DNA of 20,475 nucleotides from an uncultured Oscillospiraceae bacterium. Lineage in GTDB: Bacteria > Bacillota > Clostridia > Oscillospirales > Oscillospiraceae. Below are positions 1 to 6,870 of this stretch, in pieces. The stretch covers positions 7,422 to 27,896 of the forward strand of contig CAJOFW010000014.1 in NCBI GenBank assembly GCA_905234005.1, read 5' to 3'. A program made the translations under genes and the position numbers. Numbering within the stretch: position 1 is the first letter of the stretch; each line of letters begins with the position of its first letter. The notes beneath the pieces are model-generated. The model was not told where the DNA came from and did not search any database. It saw only the letters and a list, made by a program, of their open reading frames with translations.

Positions 1-72
1 GGGCGCGGCGTCCGGCTCCGGCGTGCTGTCCGGGATGGGCGCGGCGTCCGGCTCCGGTGTGCTGTCAGGCTC
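1..72. repeat. 36-bp tandem repeat, two copies visible
   Basis: Positions 1-36 and 37-72 both begin GGGCGCGGCGTCCGGCTCCG and keep near identity through GTGCTGTC before diverging. The period of 36 nt keeps the reading frame and encodes 12 residues on the minus strand. The array may continue past the window edge. Confidence 0.8.
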
Positions 73-132
73 CGGCGCGTCGTCCGGGGCCGGGACGCGC
101 CAGCGGCCGTATTTGTAGGTGTAATCGTCCAT
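1..132 (-). CDS. Partial protein with Pro/Asp/Glu-rich 12-residue repeats, truncated by the window edge
   Basis: Only the first 44 codons lie in the window. The start ATG is 11 nt after the histidine kinase stop and follows a GAGGAGACGGAGC ribosome-binding stretch, so it is very probably translated from the same mRNA. The product begins MDDYTYKYGRWRVPAPDD and then turns into a low-complexity, disordered run with the unit PDSTPEPDAAP(I), encoded by two copies of a 36-bp DNA repeat (positions 1-36 and 37-72). No signal peptide or membrane segment is visible in this part. Such linkers often precede an envelope-anchored domain, and genes downstream of two-component systems often encode envelope proteins such as HtrA-like proteases. 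That is inference only: the functional domain is outside the window and I do not recognise the gene. Confidence 0.65.
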   Translation of the reverse strand, partial: MDDYTYKYGRWRVPAPDDAPEPDSTPEPDAAPIPDSTPEPDAAP

Positions 133-143
133 GCTCCGTCTCC

Positions 144-1577
144 TCATGTATTGTCCGCGAGGGCCAGCGTGAAGGTGAAGGCGGTCACGCCGTTCTCGCT
201 TGTGACGAATATATCCTGCTCGTGGGCCGCGATGATCTCCCGCACCATGTACAGGCCGAGGCCCACGCCGTCCCGGTCCTGGGATCGCGACTTGTCGGAT
301 TTGTGGAACCGGTCGAAGATGAGCGGCAGCTCCTCGGGCGGGATCACGGCGCCGGTGTCCTGCACGCAGGTGAACGCCCTGCCGTTCTCCTTCCAGACGC
401 TGATGACGAGCGCCGTGTCCTCGTCGGCGAATTTGATCGCGTTGTCGACGAGGTTGTACACCACCCGCGTCAGCGCGTCCTCATCACCCCGGACGAATAT
501 GCGCGCCTCGGGCATATTCAGCTCCATGCTGAGATGCTTCGCCTCGACGCGTTCCTCGAAGTTGAGGACGGTCTGCACGACCATCTCGCTGAGATCAAAC
601 CGCTCCATGCGTACGGCGGCCCCGTCGCGCAGACGGGACATATCGAGCATACTGCGCACGAGGCGGCTGAGGCGCTTTGTCTCGGCGGAGATCGTCTCGA
701 GGTAGTGCCGCTCCTGCGACGGCGGGATCGTGCCGTCCAGAAGGCCGTCGGCAAAGCCGGATATCGTCGTGATCGGCGTGCGAAGCTCGTGCGATACGTT
801 CGCGATGAACTCGCTGCGCCGGGTCTCGTTGCGTGACAGGCTCTCGGCCATCGAGTTGAACGCCTCGGTCAGAAGGCCGATCTCGTCGGCCTTGTCGTAG
901 GGGCTGACGCGGGCGGAGTAGTCCCCGCGGGCGAAGCGGTCGGCGGCCTCGGCCATCTCCCGCAGCGGGCGGGACATCCGCCGGTAGCGCAGATACTGCA
1001 TCGTCGCCGCGAGCGCGAGGATGACCGCCGCGAGCACGAGATACAGCCAGATGAACTCCCCCCAGGCAGAGAGGACGCCGCTGGCCTCGCTCGAGACGAA
1101 CACGTACCCCGCGACCGCCGTCCCCGTCTCGCCGCCTATCGGCCGGGAGACGACGAAATGCTTCGTCTCGTAGAAGCCGTCGAGGGTGCCGAACGTCTCG
1201 TAAGGCTCCGACGCCGCCGCACCCGCCAGTACGGCGGGGCTGAGCTGCAGGCCGATGTACGGCGATACGCGCACGGCGTCGGAGCTTGTGAGCACGACGC
1301 CGTTTGTGTCGCAGAGGAATATGTGGATGCCGGCGCACTGGGAGATCGCGGCGAGGCTCATTCGCAGCTCAAGACCGTTGAGCTCGGCCTGTGTGCTGAC
1401 GGCCTCGGCCAGAAGCTGCACCTCCTCGGCGCTGGCGTAAAGCCGCTCCCGCTGCTCCCGGATGAGCACCATCCGCCCGGCGGCCAGCGTCGCCATCCCG
1501 AACGCGACAAAGCACATCGTGAATACGCAGACCGTGATGACGAAATCCTTGAAAAATACGCTGCCCTTCGCTTTCAT
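144..1577 (-). CDS. Sensor histidine kinase (OmpR/PhoR-type partner, HAMP domain)
   Basis: Membrane-bound sensor kinase of 477 residues that would autophosphorylate and pass the phosphate to the response regulator encoded just upstream. Order: transmembrane helix about 11-33; an extracytoplasmic sensor region about 35-172 of unknown ligand; second helix about 174-195; HAMP linker about 196-250; dimerisation/phosphoacceptor helix with NVSHELRTP, phospho-acceptor His263; then the ATPase domain with N box NLVDNAIKF (about 375-383), G1 box at 407, F box FDRFHK, and G2 box GVGLGLYMV. The G1 box reads DTGAVIPPE rather than the usual DTGxGIP, a glycine-to-valine change whose effect is unknown. The gap to the regulator gene is 95 nt and holds a dispersed repeat copy. 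A short Pro-rich gene follows 11 nt downstream. The signal sensed cannot be told from sequence. Confidence 0.93.
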   Translation of the reverse strand: MKAKGSVFFKDFVITVCVFTMCFVAFGMATLAAGRMVLIREQRERLYASAEEVQLLAEAVSTQAELNGLELRMSLAAISQCAGIHIFLCDTNGVVLTSSDAVRVSPYIGLQLSPAVLAGAAASEPYETFGTLDGFYETKHFVVSRPIGGETGTAVAGYVFVSSEASGVLSAWGEFIWLYLVLAAVILALAATMQYLRYRRMSRPLREMAEAADRFARGDYSARVSPYDKADEIGLLTEAFNSMAESLSRNETRRSEFIANVSHELRTPITTISGFADGLLDGTIPPSQERHYLETISAETKRLSRLVRSMLDMSRLRDGAAVRMERFDLSEMVVQTVLNFEERVEAKHLSMELNMPEARIFVRGDEDALTRVVYNLVDNAIKFADEDTALVISVWKENGRAFTCVQDTGAVIPPEELPLIFDRFHKSDKSRSQDRDGVGLGLYMVREIIAAHEQDIFVTSENGVTAFTFTLALADNT

Positions 1578-1595
1578 ACTGTTCTCCGATTAAAA

Positions 1596-1675
1596 GCTTC
1601 GTCTCGTTACCGGGCGCAAAGCCTTGGAAACGCTGTCTTTTCGAAGCGAATACAAAGTTCTTTTTGATACTTTCA
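1596..1675. repeat. Dispersed gene-end repeat, copy 1 (hairpin arm truncated)
   Basis: The stretch from GCTTCGTCTCGTTACCGGGC to CAAAGTTCTTTTTGATAC matches copy 2 (6773-6870) with a single difference over about 77 nt. It contains the arms GCTTCG/CGAAGC and GTTACC/GGAAAC (one mismatch). Copies 2 and 3 continue into a perfect A/T-rich hairpin; this copy stops after GATACTTT, right at the stop codon of the response regulator gene. It occupies nearly the whole gap between the regulator and kinase genes. Confidence 0.85.
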
Positions 1676-2362
1676 GGCCGCGCCGACCTCGAATTTGTAT
1701 CCGACGCCCCAGACGGTCTTGAGCCGCCACTGGTCGGAGACGCCCTCCAGCTTTTCACGCAGGCGCTTGATATGTACGTCCACGGTGCGGGAGTCGCCGA
1801 AGTAGTCGAAGCCCCACACCTCGTCGAGAAGCTGGTTGCGCGTGTACACACGGTTCGGCGTGGCCGCGAGATGATACAGAAGCTCCATCTCCTTCGGCGG
1901 GGCCTCCACCTTCGTGCCGTCCACGACCAGCTCGTAGGAGTCGAGGTTTATGACGAGCTTGTCGAATTCGAGCCGCTTCGCGGCCGGTTCGTCCGGCCCG
2001 GCGGTGCGGCGCATGACCGCGTGGATGCGGGCGAGAAGCTCCTGCGCCTCGAAGGGCTTTGTGACGTAGTCGTCCGCGCCCAGCTCGAGGCCGGCGACCT
2101 TGTCCTCGGTCTCGCCCTTCGCGGTCAGCATCACGATCGGCGCGGACAGAAACGACCGCACCTCCCGCAGCACCTGCCAGCCGTCCTTGACCGGCAGCAT
2201 GATGTCGAGCAGCATCACGTCCGGCCGCAGGCTGGCCGCAAGCTCCACACCCTTGCCGCCGTCCGCGGCGCAGGTGACCTCAAACCCGTCCTTCTCGAGA
2301 TATAAACGCAGAAGCTCGGCAATGTTGCCGTCGTCCTCCACGACAAGCGCCTTCTTGCTCAT
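1673..2362 (-). CDS. OmpR/PhoB-family response regulator
   Basis: DNA-binding response regulator of 229 residues, the normal length for the family. The receiver domain (about 3-117) has the acidic pair Glu9/Asp10/Asp11, phospho-acceptor Asp53 in LLDIMLP, Thr80 in MLTAKGE and Lys102 in YVTKPF. The winged-helix effector domain (about 130-226) ends with the typical RTVDVHIKRLREKL recognition helix and a VWGVGYKF wing. It is the partner of the kinase encoded 95 nt downstream. The ATG at 2362 follows a GAAGGACGG ribosome-binding site, and a TATAAT box lies about 45 nt upstream of the start. The regulon is unknown. The neighbouring LRR-protein gene is a possible but unproven target. Confidence 0.95.
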   Translation of the reverse strand: MSKKALVVEDDGNIAELLRLYLEKDGFEVTCAADGGKGVELAASLRPDVMLLDIMLPVKDGWQVLREVRSFLSAPIVMLTAKGETEDKVAGLELGADDYVTKPFEAQELLARIHAVMRRTAGPDEPAAKRLEFDKLVINLDSYELVVDGTKVEAPPKEMELLYHLAATPNRVYTRNQLLDEVWGFDYFGDSRTVDVHIKRLREKLEGVSDQWRLKTVWGVGYKFEVGAA

Positions 2363-2406
2363 GGCTGTATCCGTCCTTCTTCCGTATTATCGCAGTGCAT
2401 AACGCA

Positions 2407-2412
2407 ATTATA
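2407..2412 (-). promoter_or_regulatory. Candidate -10 box for the two-component system genes
   Basis: The minus strand reads TATAAT here, inside an A/T-rich stretch between the LRR-gene terminator and the regulator start at 2362. No good -35 hexamer is found at 16-18 nt, so this is a partial promoter call. It may depend on an activator or on autoregulation. Confidence 0.4.
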
Positions 2413-2461
2413 TTACCACGCTTTTTTCGATGCGTAAACAAATTGTTAATACGAAAGCCGC

Positions 2462-2499
2462 AAAAAACCGCGCCCGGGGCTTTTTTGCTCCGGGCGCGG
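2462..2499 (-). terminator. Strong intrinsic terminator after the LRR-protein gene
   Basis: On the minus strand the arm CCGCGCCCGG pairs perfectly with CCGGGCGCGG across an A-rich loop and is followed by six T residues. It lies 25 nt after the LRR-protein stop codon and separates that gene from the two-component system. Confidence 0.92.
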
Positions 2500-2524
2500 G
2501 CGGGATGCGGGGGCTTCAATCGGC

Positions 2525-4921
2525 TCAGGCGTTCACGAAGGAGCCGCTCTGGCTGATGGTGTAGGTGCGGGCCGTGCCGTTTACGACCGTGCCGTCCATC
2601 GTCGTCCAGTTGGGCGTGACGGTCAGCGCGGTGTCGAACAGGGCGTTCGGCGCGTTGAGGATGTATGTGCAGAAGTAGACGGAATCCGGGGAGAAGAGCG
2701 AGGGCCGGAACACCTCGCCGCCGCCGTTGAGGCTCGCGTAGACCTTGGAGGTCTGCGCGGAGATGTTCGCGGCGGTGCCGGTGGACGGGCGGATGTAGGA
2801 GATGCCGAAGCCGACGGCGGCGTAGTCGAGGGTGTCGACCGTCGTGACGACGCGCAGACGGGCGGACGCGTCGGCGTAGGACGTGCCGGTCGGGATCTGG
2901 AAGCGGACGGTAAGGATCGCGGGATCGACGAGACGGGCATACGCGGCCTCGCCCTCGGCGGGCTGGGCGGTGTAGCCATCGGTGAACGCGGCGTCCTTAT
3001 ACCAGCCGCCGAACAGGCCGTAGACGTCCTGCGCGTCGGAGTAGATATTGCCGTCCGGGCCGATGACGGTCGCGGTGTAGGTGACGAGGTTCGTCGTATT
3101 GCCGGTGGCCTCGTCGGTGTGGGACACGGCGACGGGCGCGCCGTCCTCCGTCACCGCGTCAAGCGCCGCGACGATGGAGAGGTCGGCGATGGACGCCGTG
3201 ACGGTGCGGAGGCTGTTGTCCTCCGTGCCGGTGAAGGTGGCCGTGGCGGTGGAGTAGTCGTCCGCCCACGTCCAGAAGCTCAGCGTGTACGCGCCGTCCT
3301 CCTTCGCGTAGGTGACGAAGCAGCGCAGGAGGTAGTCGTTGCCGGTCTGGCTGACGTCGACCGCCGCCCACTCGGACGGGGAGCCGCCGTAGTTCACGAA
3401 CCAGAGAAGGAAGCAGTTATCGAACGCGCCCTCTCCGATCACGCGGAGGGACTCCGGCAGGGAGATCGTATTCATGCTGATGCAGGCATAGAACGCGTGA
3501 TACACCAGCTCCGTCACGCCCTCGGGGATCTCGATCGTTTTCAGCGCGTAGCAATAGCCGAACACGCCCTGGCCGATGACCTCCAGCGTCGAGGGAAGGG
3601 TGACCTCCTCGAGGCCCCGGCAGTTGTAGAAGATGTGCTCGTTGAGGTATGTCATGCCCTCGGGGATGGCGATGCTCTTCAGGCTCTCGCAGTACGCGAA
3701 GGCGCCCTTTTCGATATCCGTGACGGTGTCGGGGATCACCACGTCGGCCAGCGCGGTGCAGCGGGAGAACATACCGTCCGACAGGGTGGTCAGGGTCGAG
3801 GGCAGCGTGACGCTCTCGAGCGAGGAGCAGTTGAAGAACAGGGACTTGCCGACACTCACAAGACCCTCGGGGAGGGCGACGCTCTTCAGCCCGGAGCAGG
3901 ACGAGAAGCAGCTTGCGCCGATGGTTTCGACGCCCTCGGAGAGGGTGAGGTCGGCGAGCGACGTGCAGTTCACGAACGCGTAGGCGCCGATGCTCTTGAC
4001 GGACGCGGGTACGGTGACGGACGCGAGGCTCGCGCAGCCGTTGAACGCGTTGTCGCCGATCGCGGTCACGGTGGCGGGGATGTTGACGCTCTCGAGCGCC
4101 GAGCAGCCGTAGAACGCGCCGTTTCCGATGGCGTTCGGGCCGTCGGCGATCGACACGGTTCTGAGCGACGTGCAGCCGGCGAACGTGGCGGCGTTGATCG
4201 CGGCCACGCCGGCGGGGATCGCGATGCTCTCGAGCGCCGTGCAGCCGTTGAACGCGTTGCTGCTGATGTTCAGAAGGCCGTCGCCGAGGGTCACGGACCG
4301 GAGCGACGTGCAGCGTGCGAACGCGTAGGCGCCGACGGTCAGAAGGCTGTCGGGCAGGTCGGCCGCCGTGAGCGAGGCGCAGCCGAAGAACGCGAGGGTG
4401 TCGATGCGCTGCAGCGTGTCCGGAAGACGTACGTCCTCCAGCGCTGCGCAGGTCGCGAAGGCGTAGTTGCCGATGGTGGTGACGCCGTCGCCGATCACGA
4501 CGTGCCGGATGTTGGCCGCGTGGGCGATCCACGGGGTGTCGTAGTCGGCGGTGTCCTCCGAGATCGAGGTCGTGCTGCCGTTGTAGGTGAAGTTCCACAT
4601 CGTGCCGATGCCCGCGACGGTCAGCGTGCCGGTCGCGGCGTCGAACACCCAGGACAGGGTGTTGCCGCAGGCGCCGGAGATCGGGGCGTCTTCATCGCCG
4701 TCCAGGGCGAGCCAGGCGTCGTCGGCCGGGACGTACACGTCGACGTCCTCCGGCTCATACGCCTCGGGCGCTTCCGCCTCGTAAGCGACGCCGTCCACGT
4801 CGAGCACGTCGCCGGCGACGTCCAGAACAAGCGCCTCATCCTCCGCCGCCAGCGCCGTCAGGGGCAGAAGCGACAGACAGAGAACCATTGCCAGGATGAG
4901 GCAAAGGGATTTGCGAACCAT
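2525..4921 (-). CDS. Secreted BspA-like leucine-rich-repeat protein
   Basis: A 798-residue exported protein. A typical signal peptide (KSLCLILAMVLCLSLLP, cleavage near ALA-AE at 25/26) is followed by an acidic low-complexity stretch (about 26-80) and a short lead-in domain. About 16 consecutive LRR_5/BspA-type repeats of roughly 23 residues run from about 137 to 505, with the consensus IGxxAFxxCxSLxSVxIPxxVxx. The last 270 residues look like beta-rich surface domains. No LPxTG sortase signal, dockerin or S-layer domain is seen, so retention at the surface is uncertain. The family is linked to adhesion and host or matrix binding, but the ligand here cannot be assigned. The gene has its own promoter, an AAGGAGG site 10 nt before the ATG, and its own terminator, so it is a monocistronic insert between the purine operon and the two-component system. 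Confidence 0.92.
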   Translation of the reverse strand: MVRKSLCLILAMVLCLSLLPLTALAAEDEALVLDVAGDVLDVDGVAYEAEAPEAYEPEDVDVYVPADDAWLALDGDEDAPISGACGNTLSWVFDAATGTLTVAGIGTMWNFTYNGSTTSISEDTADYDTPWIAHAANIRHVVIGDGVTTIGNYAFATCAALEDVRLPDTLQRIDTLAFFGCASLTAADLPDSLLTVGAYAFARCTSLRSVTLGDGLLNISSNAFNGCTALESIAIPAGVAAINAATFAGCTSLRTVSIADGPNAIGNGAFYGCSALESVNIPATVTAIGDNAFNGCASLASVTVPASVKSIGAYAFVNCTSLADLTLSEGVETIGASCFSSCSGLKSVALPEGLVSVGKSLFFNCSSLESVTLPSTLTTLSDGMFSRCTALADVVIPDTVTDIEKGAFAYCESLKSIAIPEGMTYLNEHIFYNCRGLEEVTLPSTLEVIGQGVFGYCYALKTIEIPEGVTELVYHAFYACISMNTISLPESLRVIGEGAFDNCFLLWFVNYGGSPSEWAAVDVSQTGNDYLLRCFVTYAKEDGAYTLSFWTWADDYSTATATFTGTEDNSLRTVTASIADLSIVAALDAVTEDGAPVAVSHTDEATGNTTNLVTYTATVIGPDGNIYSDAQDVYGLFGGWYKDAAFTDGYTAQPAEGEAAYARLVDPAILTVRFQIPTGTSYADASARLRVVTTVDTLDYAAVGFGISYIRPSTGTAANISAQTSKVYASLNGGGEVFRPSLFSPDSVYFCTYILNAPNALFDTALTVTPNWTTMDGTVVNGTARTYTISQSGSFVNA

Positions 4922-4970
4922 TTTCAGTGTTCCTCCTTATGTGATGGGGTGGGTATGAAAACCTTGCGGT

Positions 4971-4999
4971 ATTATAGCACAGTCCGCCGGGAAATACAA
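4971..4999 (-). promoter_or_regulatory. Promoter of the LRR-protein gene
   Basis: The minus strand has TTGTAT (4994-4999), a 17-nt spacer and TATAAT (4971-4976) preceded by TGC (extended -10). It lies about 50 nt upstream of the LRR-protein ATG and just downstream of the fhs terminator. Confidence 0.85.
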
Positions 5000-5001
5000 T
5001 T

Positions 5002-5035
5002 GAAAAGGCGAAACCGGCGGGTTTACCGCCGGTTT
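5002..5035 (-). terminator. Intrinsic terminator after fhs (end of purine operon)
   Basis: On the minus strand AAACCGGCGG pairs perfectly with CCGCCGGTTT across a 5-nt loop, followed by CGCCTTTT. It lies 13 nt past the fhs stop. The T tract is short and interrupted, so some readthrough towards the LRR gene is possible. Confidence 0.82.
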
Positions 5036-5047
5036 TGTCCATGCCGG

Positions 5048-6715
5048 TCAGAACAGGCCGGAGATGACGCCGTTTTCGTCCACGTCGATCCGTTCGGCGG
5101 CGGGGCGTTTGGGCAGGCCGGGCATCGTCATGATATCGCCCGTCAGCGCCACGATGAAGCCCGCGCCGGCGGAGACCCTGAGGTTTCGCACCGTGACCGT
5201 GAAGCCTCTCGGCGCGCCGAGCAGCGCCGCGTCGTCGGAGAACGAATACTGCGTCTTCGCCATGCAGATGGGCAGATCGCCGAAGCCCAGCGCCTCGAGC
5301 TGCGCCGCCTGCTTCTTCGCGTTCGGCGTGAGGGTCACGCCGTCGGCGCGGTAGATGCGGCGGCAGATCGTCTCGAGCTTCTCCGTGATGGGGCGGTCAA
5401 GCTCGTAGGACGGGCGGAAGCTGTTCGGCTCCTCGCAGAGCCGCACGACCTCCTCGGCCAGGGCCTTGCCGCCCTCGCCGCCCTTCGCCCAGACCTCGGA
5501 CAGGCGGGCGTTCACGCCCTTCTCCGCGCATTTTGCCTGCACGAGCGCAAGCTCCGCCGCCGTGTCGGTCGGGAAGGCGTTCACGGCCACGACGCAGGGC
5601 AGGCCGAAGACGTTTTTGATGTTGTCGACGTGCTGCAGGAGGTTCGGCAGACCCTTTTCGAGGGCTTCGAGATTCTCCTCGTTCAGGTCGGCCTTCGCCA
5701 CGCCGCCGTGGTACTTGAGCGCGCGCACGGTCGCCACGATGACGACCGCAGCCGGGGTCAGACCGGCCATGCGGCACTTGATGTCGAGAAACTTCTCCGC
5801 GCCGAGGTCGGCGGCGAAGCCGGCCTCCGTGACCGTGTAGTCCGAGAGCTTGAGGGCCATGCGGGTGGCCGTAATGGAGTTGCAGCCGTGGGCGATGTTC
5901 GCGAACGGGCCGCAGTGGATGAACGCCGGCGTGCCCTCGAGCGTCTGCACGAGGTTCGGCTTGAGGGCGTCCTTCAGAAGCGCCGCCATCGCGCCCTCGG
6001 CCCGGAGGTCGTGGGCGGTGACGGGCTTTCCGTCAAAGGTGTAGGCCACGATGATGCGGCCGAGCCGGGCCTTGAGGTCGGCGATGTCCTCCGAAAGGCA
6101 GAGCACGGCCATGACCTCGCTCGCGACCGTGATGTCAAAGCCGTCCTCCCGGGGGACGCCCTGCATCCGCCCGCCGAGACCGTCCACGATATTGCGGAGC
6201 TGGCGGTCGTTCATGTCCACGGCGCGTTTCCATGTGATCTGCTTTACGTCGATGCCAAGCTCGTTGCCCTGCTGGATGTGGTTGTCGAGCATAGCGGCGA
6301 GGAGGTTGTTCGCCGCGCCGATGGCGTGGAAGTCGCCGGTGAAGTGGAGGTTTATGTCCTCCATCGGCACGACCTGGGCATAGCCGCCGCCGGCCGCGCC
6401 GCCCTTGATGCCGAATACGGGGCCGAGGGACGGCTCCCGCAGGGCGACGATCGCGTTTTTGCCGAGCTTCCTCAGACCGTCCGTGAGACCGACGGACGTC
6501 GTCGTCTTGCCCTCGCCGGCCGGGGTCGGGGTGATCGCGGTCACGAGGATGAGCCTGCCGTCGGGCCTGTCGGCGAGATCGCGGAGCATACGGGTGTCGA
6601 CCTTGGCCTTGTAGCTGCCGTACTGCTCGAGATACTGCTCGTCCACGCCCGCGATTTCGGCGATTTCACGGATGTGCCGCATTTTACACGCCTGGGCGAT
6701 TTCGATATCGGTCAT
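5048..6715 (-). CDS. fhs: Formate-tetrahydrofolate ligase
   Basis: Cytoplasmic enzyme (555 residues, full family length) that joins formate to tetrahydrofolate with ATP to give 10-formyl-THF. That cofactor is the formyl donor for both PurN and the AICAR transformylase encoded upstream. Visible signatures are the P-loop TPTPAGEGKTTT (62-73), the REPSLGPVFGIKGGAAGGG segment, HFTGDFHA, and a C-terminal MTMPGLPKRPAAERID. The ATG at 6715 follows AAAGGAG at 8 nt. The gap to guaB (152 nt) is mostly a dispersed repeat copy. A terminator closes the gene. In acetogens this enzyme also serves the Wood-Ljungdahl pathway, but here the context points to purine synthesis. Whether fhs is read only from the operon promoter is not certain. 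Confidence 0.97.
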   Translation of the reverse strand: MTDIEIAQACKMRHIREIAEIAGVDEQYLEQYGSYKAKVDTRMLRDLADRPDGRLILVTAITPTPAGEGKTTTSVGLTDGLRKLGKNAIVALREPSLGPVFGIKGGAAGGGYAQVVPMEDINLHFTGDFHAIGAANNLLAAMLDNHIQQGNELGIDVKQITWKRAVDMNDRQLRNIVDGLGGRMQGVPREDGFDITVASEVMAVLCLSEDIADLKARLGRIIVAYTFDGKPVTAHDLRAEGAMAALLKDALKPNLVQTLEGTPAFIHCGPFANIAHGCNSITATRMALKLSDYTVTEAGFAADLGAEKFLDIKCRMAGLTPAAVVIVATVRALKYHGGVAKADLNEENLEALEKGLPNLLQHVDNIKNVFGLPCVVAVNAFPTDTAAELALVQAKCAEKGVNARLSEVWAKGGEGGKALAEEVVRLCEEPNSFRPSYELDRPITEKLETICRRIYRADGVTLTPNAKKQAAQLEALGFGDLPICMAKTQYSFSDDAALLGAPRGFTVTVRNLRVSAGAGFIVALTGDIMTMPGLPKRPAAERIDVDENGVISGLF

Positions 6716-6772
6716 GATGTTTTCTCCTTTGAGCGCCGAATACGCGCTGTTTATACTGGTATCCCATTAAAT

Positions 6773-6870
6773 CTTCGTCTCGTTACCGGGCGCAAAGCCT
6801 TGGAAACGCTGTCTCTTCGAAGCGAATACAAAGTTCTTTTTGATACTTTTTCTTACAAGAAAAAGTATTA
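6773..6870. repeat. Dispersed gene-end repeat, copy 2 (complete)
   Basis: Near-identical to copy 1 from CTTCGTCTCGTTACC through TTTTTGATACTTT, and continuing into a perfect inverted repeat: ATACTTTTTCTT (6843-6854), two bases, AAGAAAAAGTAT (6857-6868). The stop codon of guaB (6868-6870) lies exactly at its outer end. The element therefore begins where the gene ends and fills most of the guaB-fhs gap. Confidence 0.88.

Noticed and set aside
3480..4510. Regular DNA periodicity of about 69 bp that could suggest a CRISPR or satellite array
   Set aside because: The period equals 23 codons and the translated units are leucine-rich repeats; DNA identity between units is low and there are no spacers.
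6716..6772. Possible separate promoter for fhs (TATAAA-like box near 6750)
   Set aside because: No acceptable -35 hexamer at the proper distance was found, so I do not call it.
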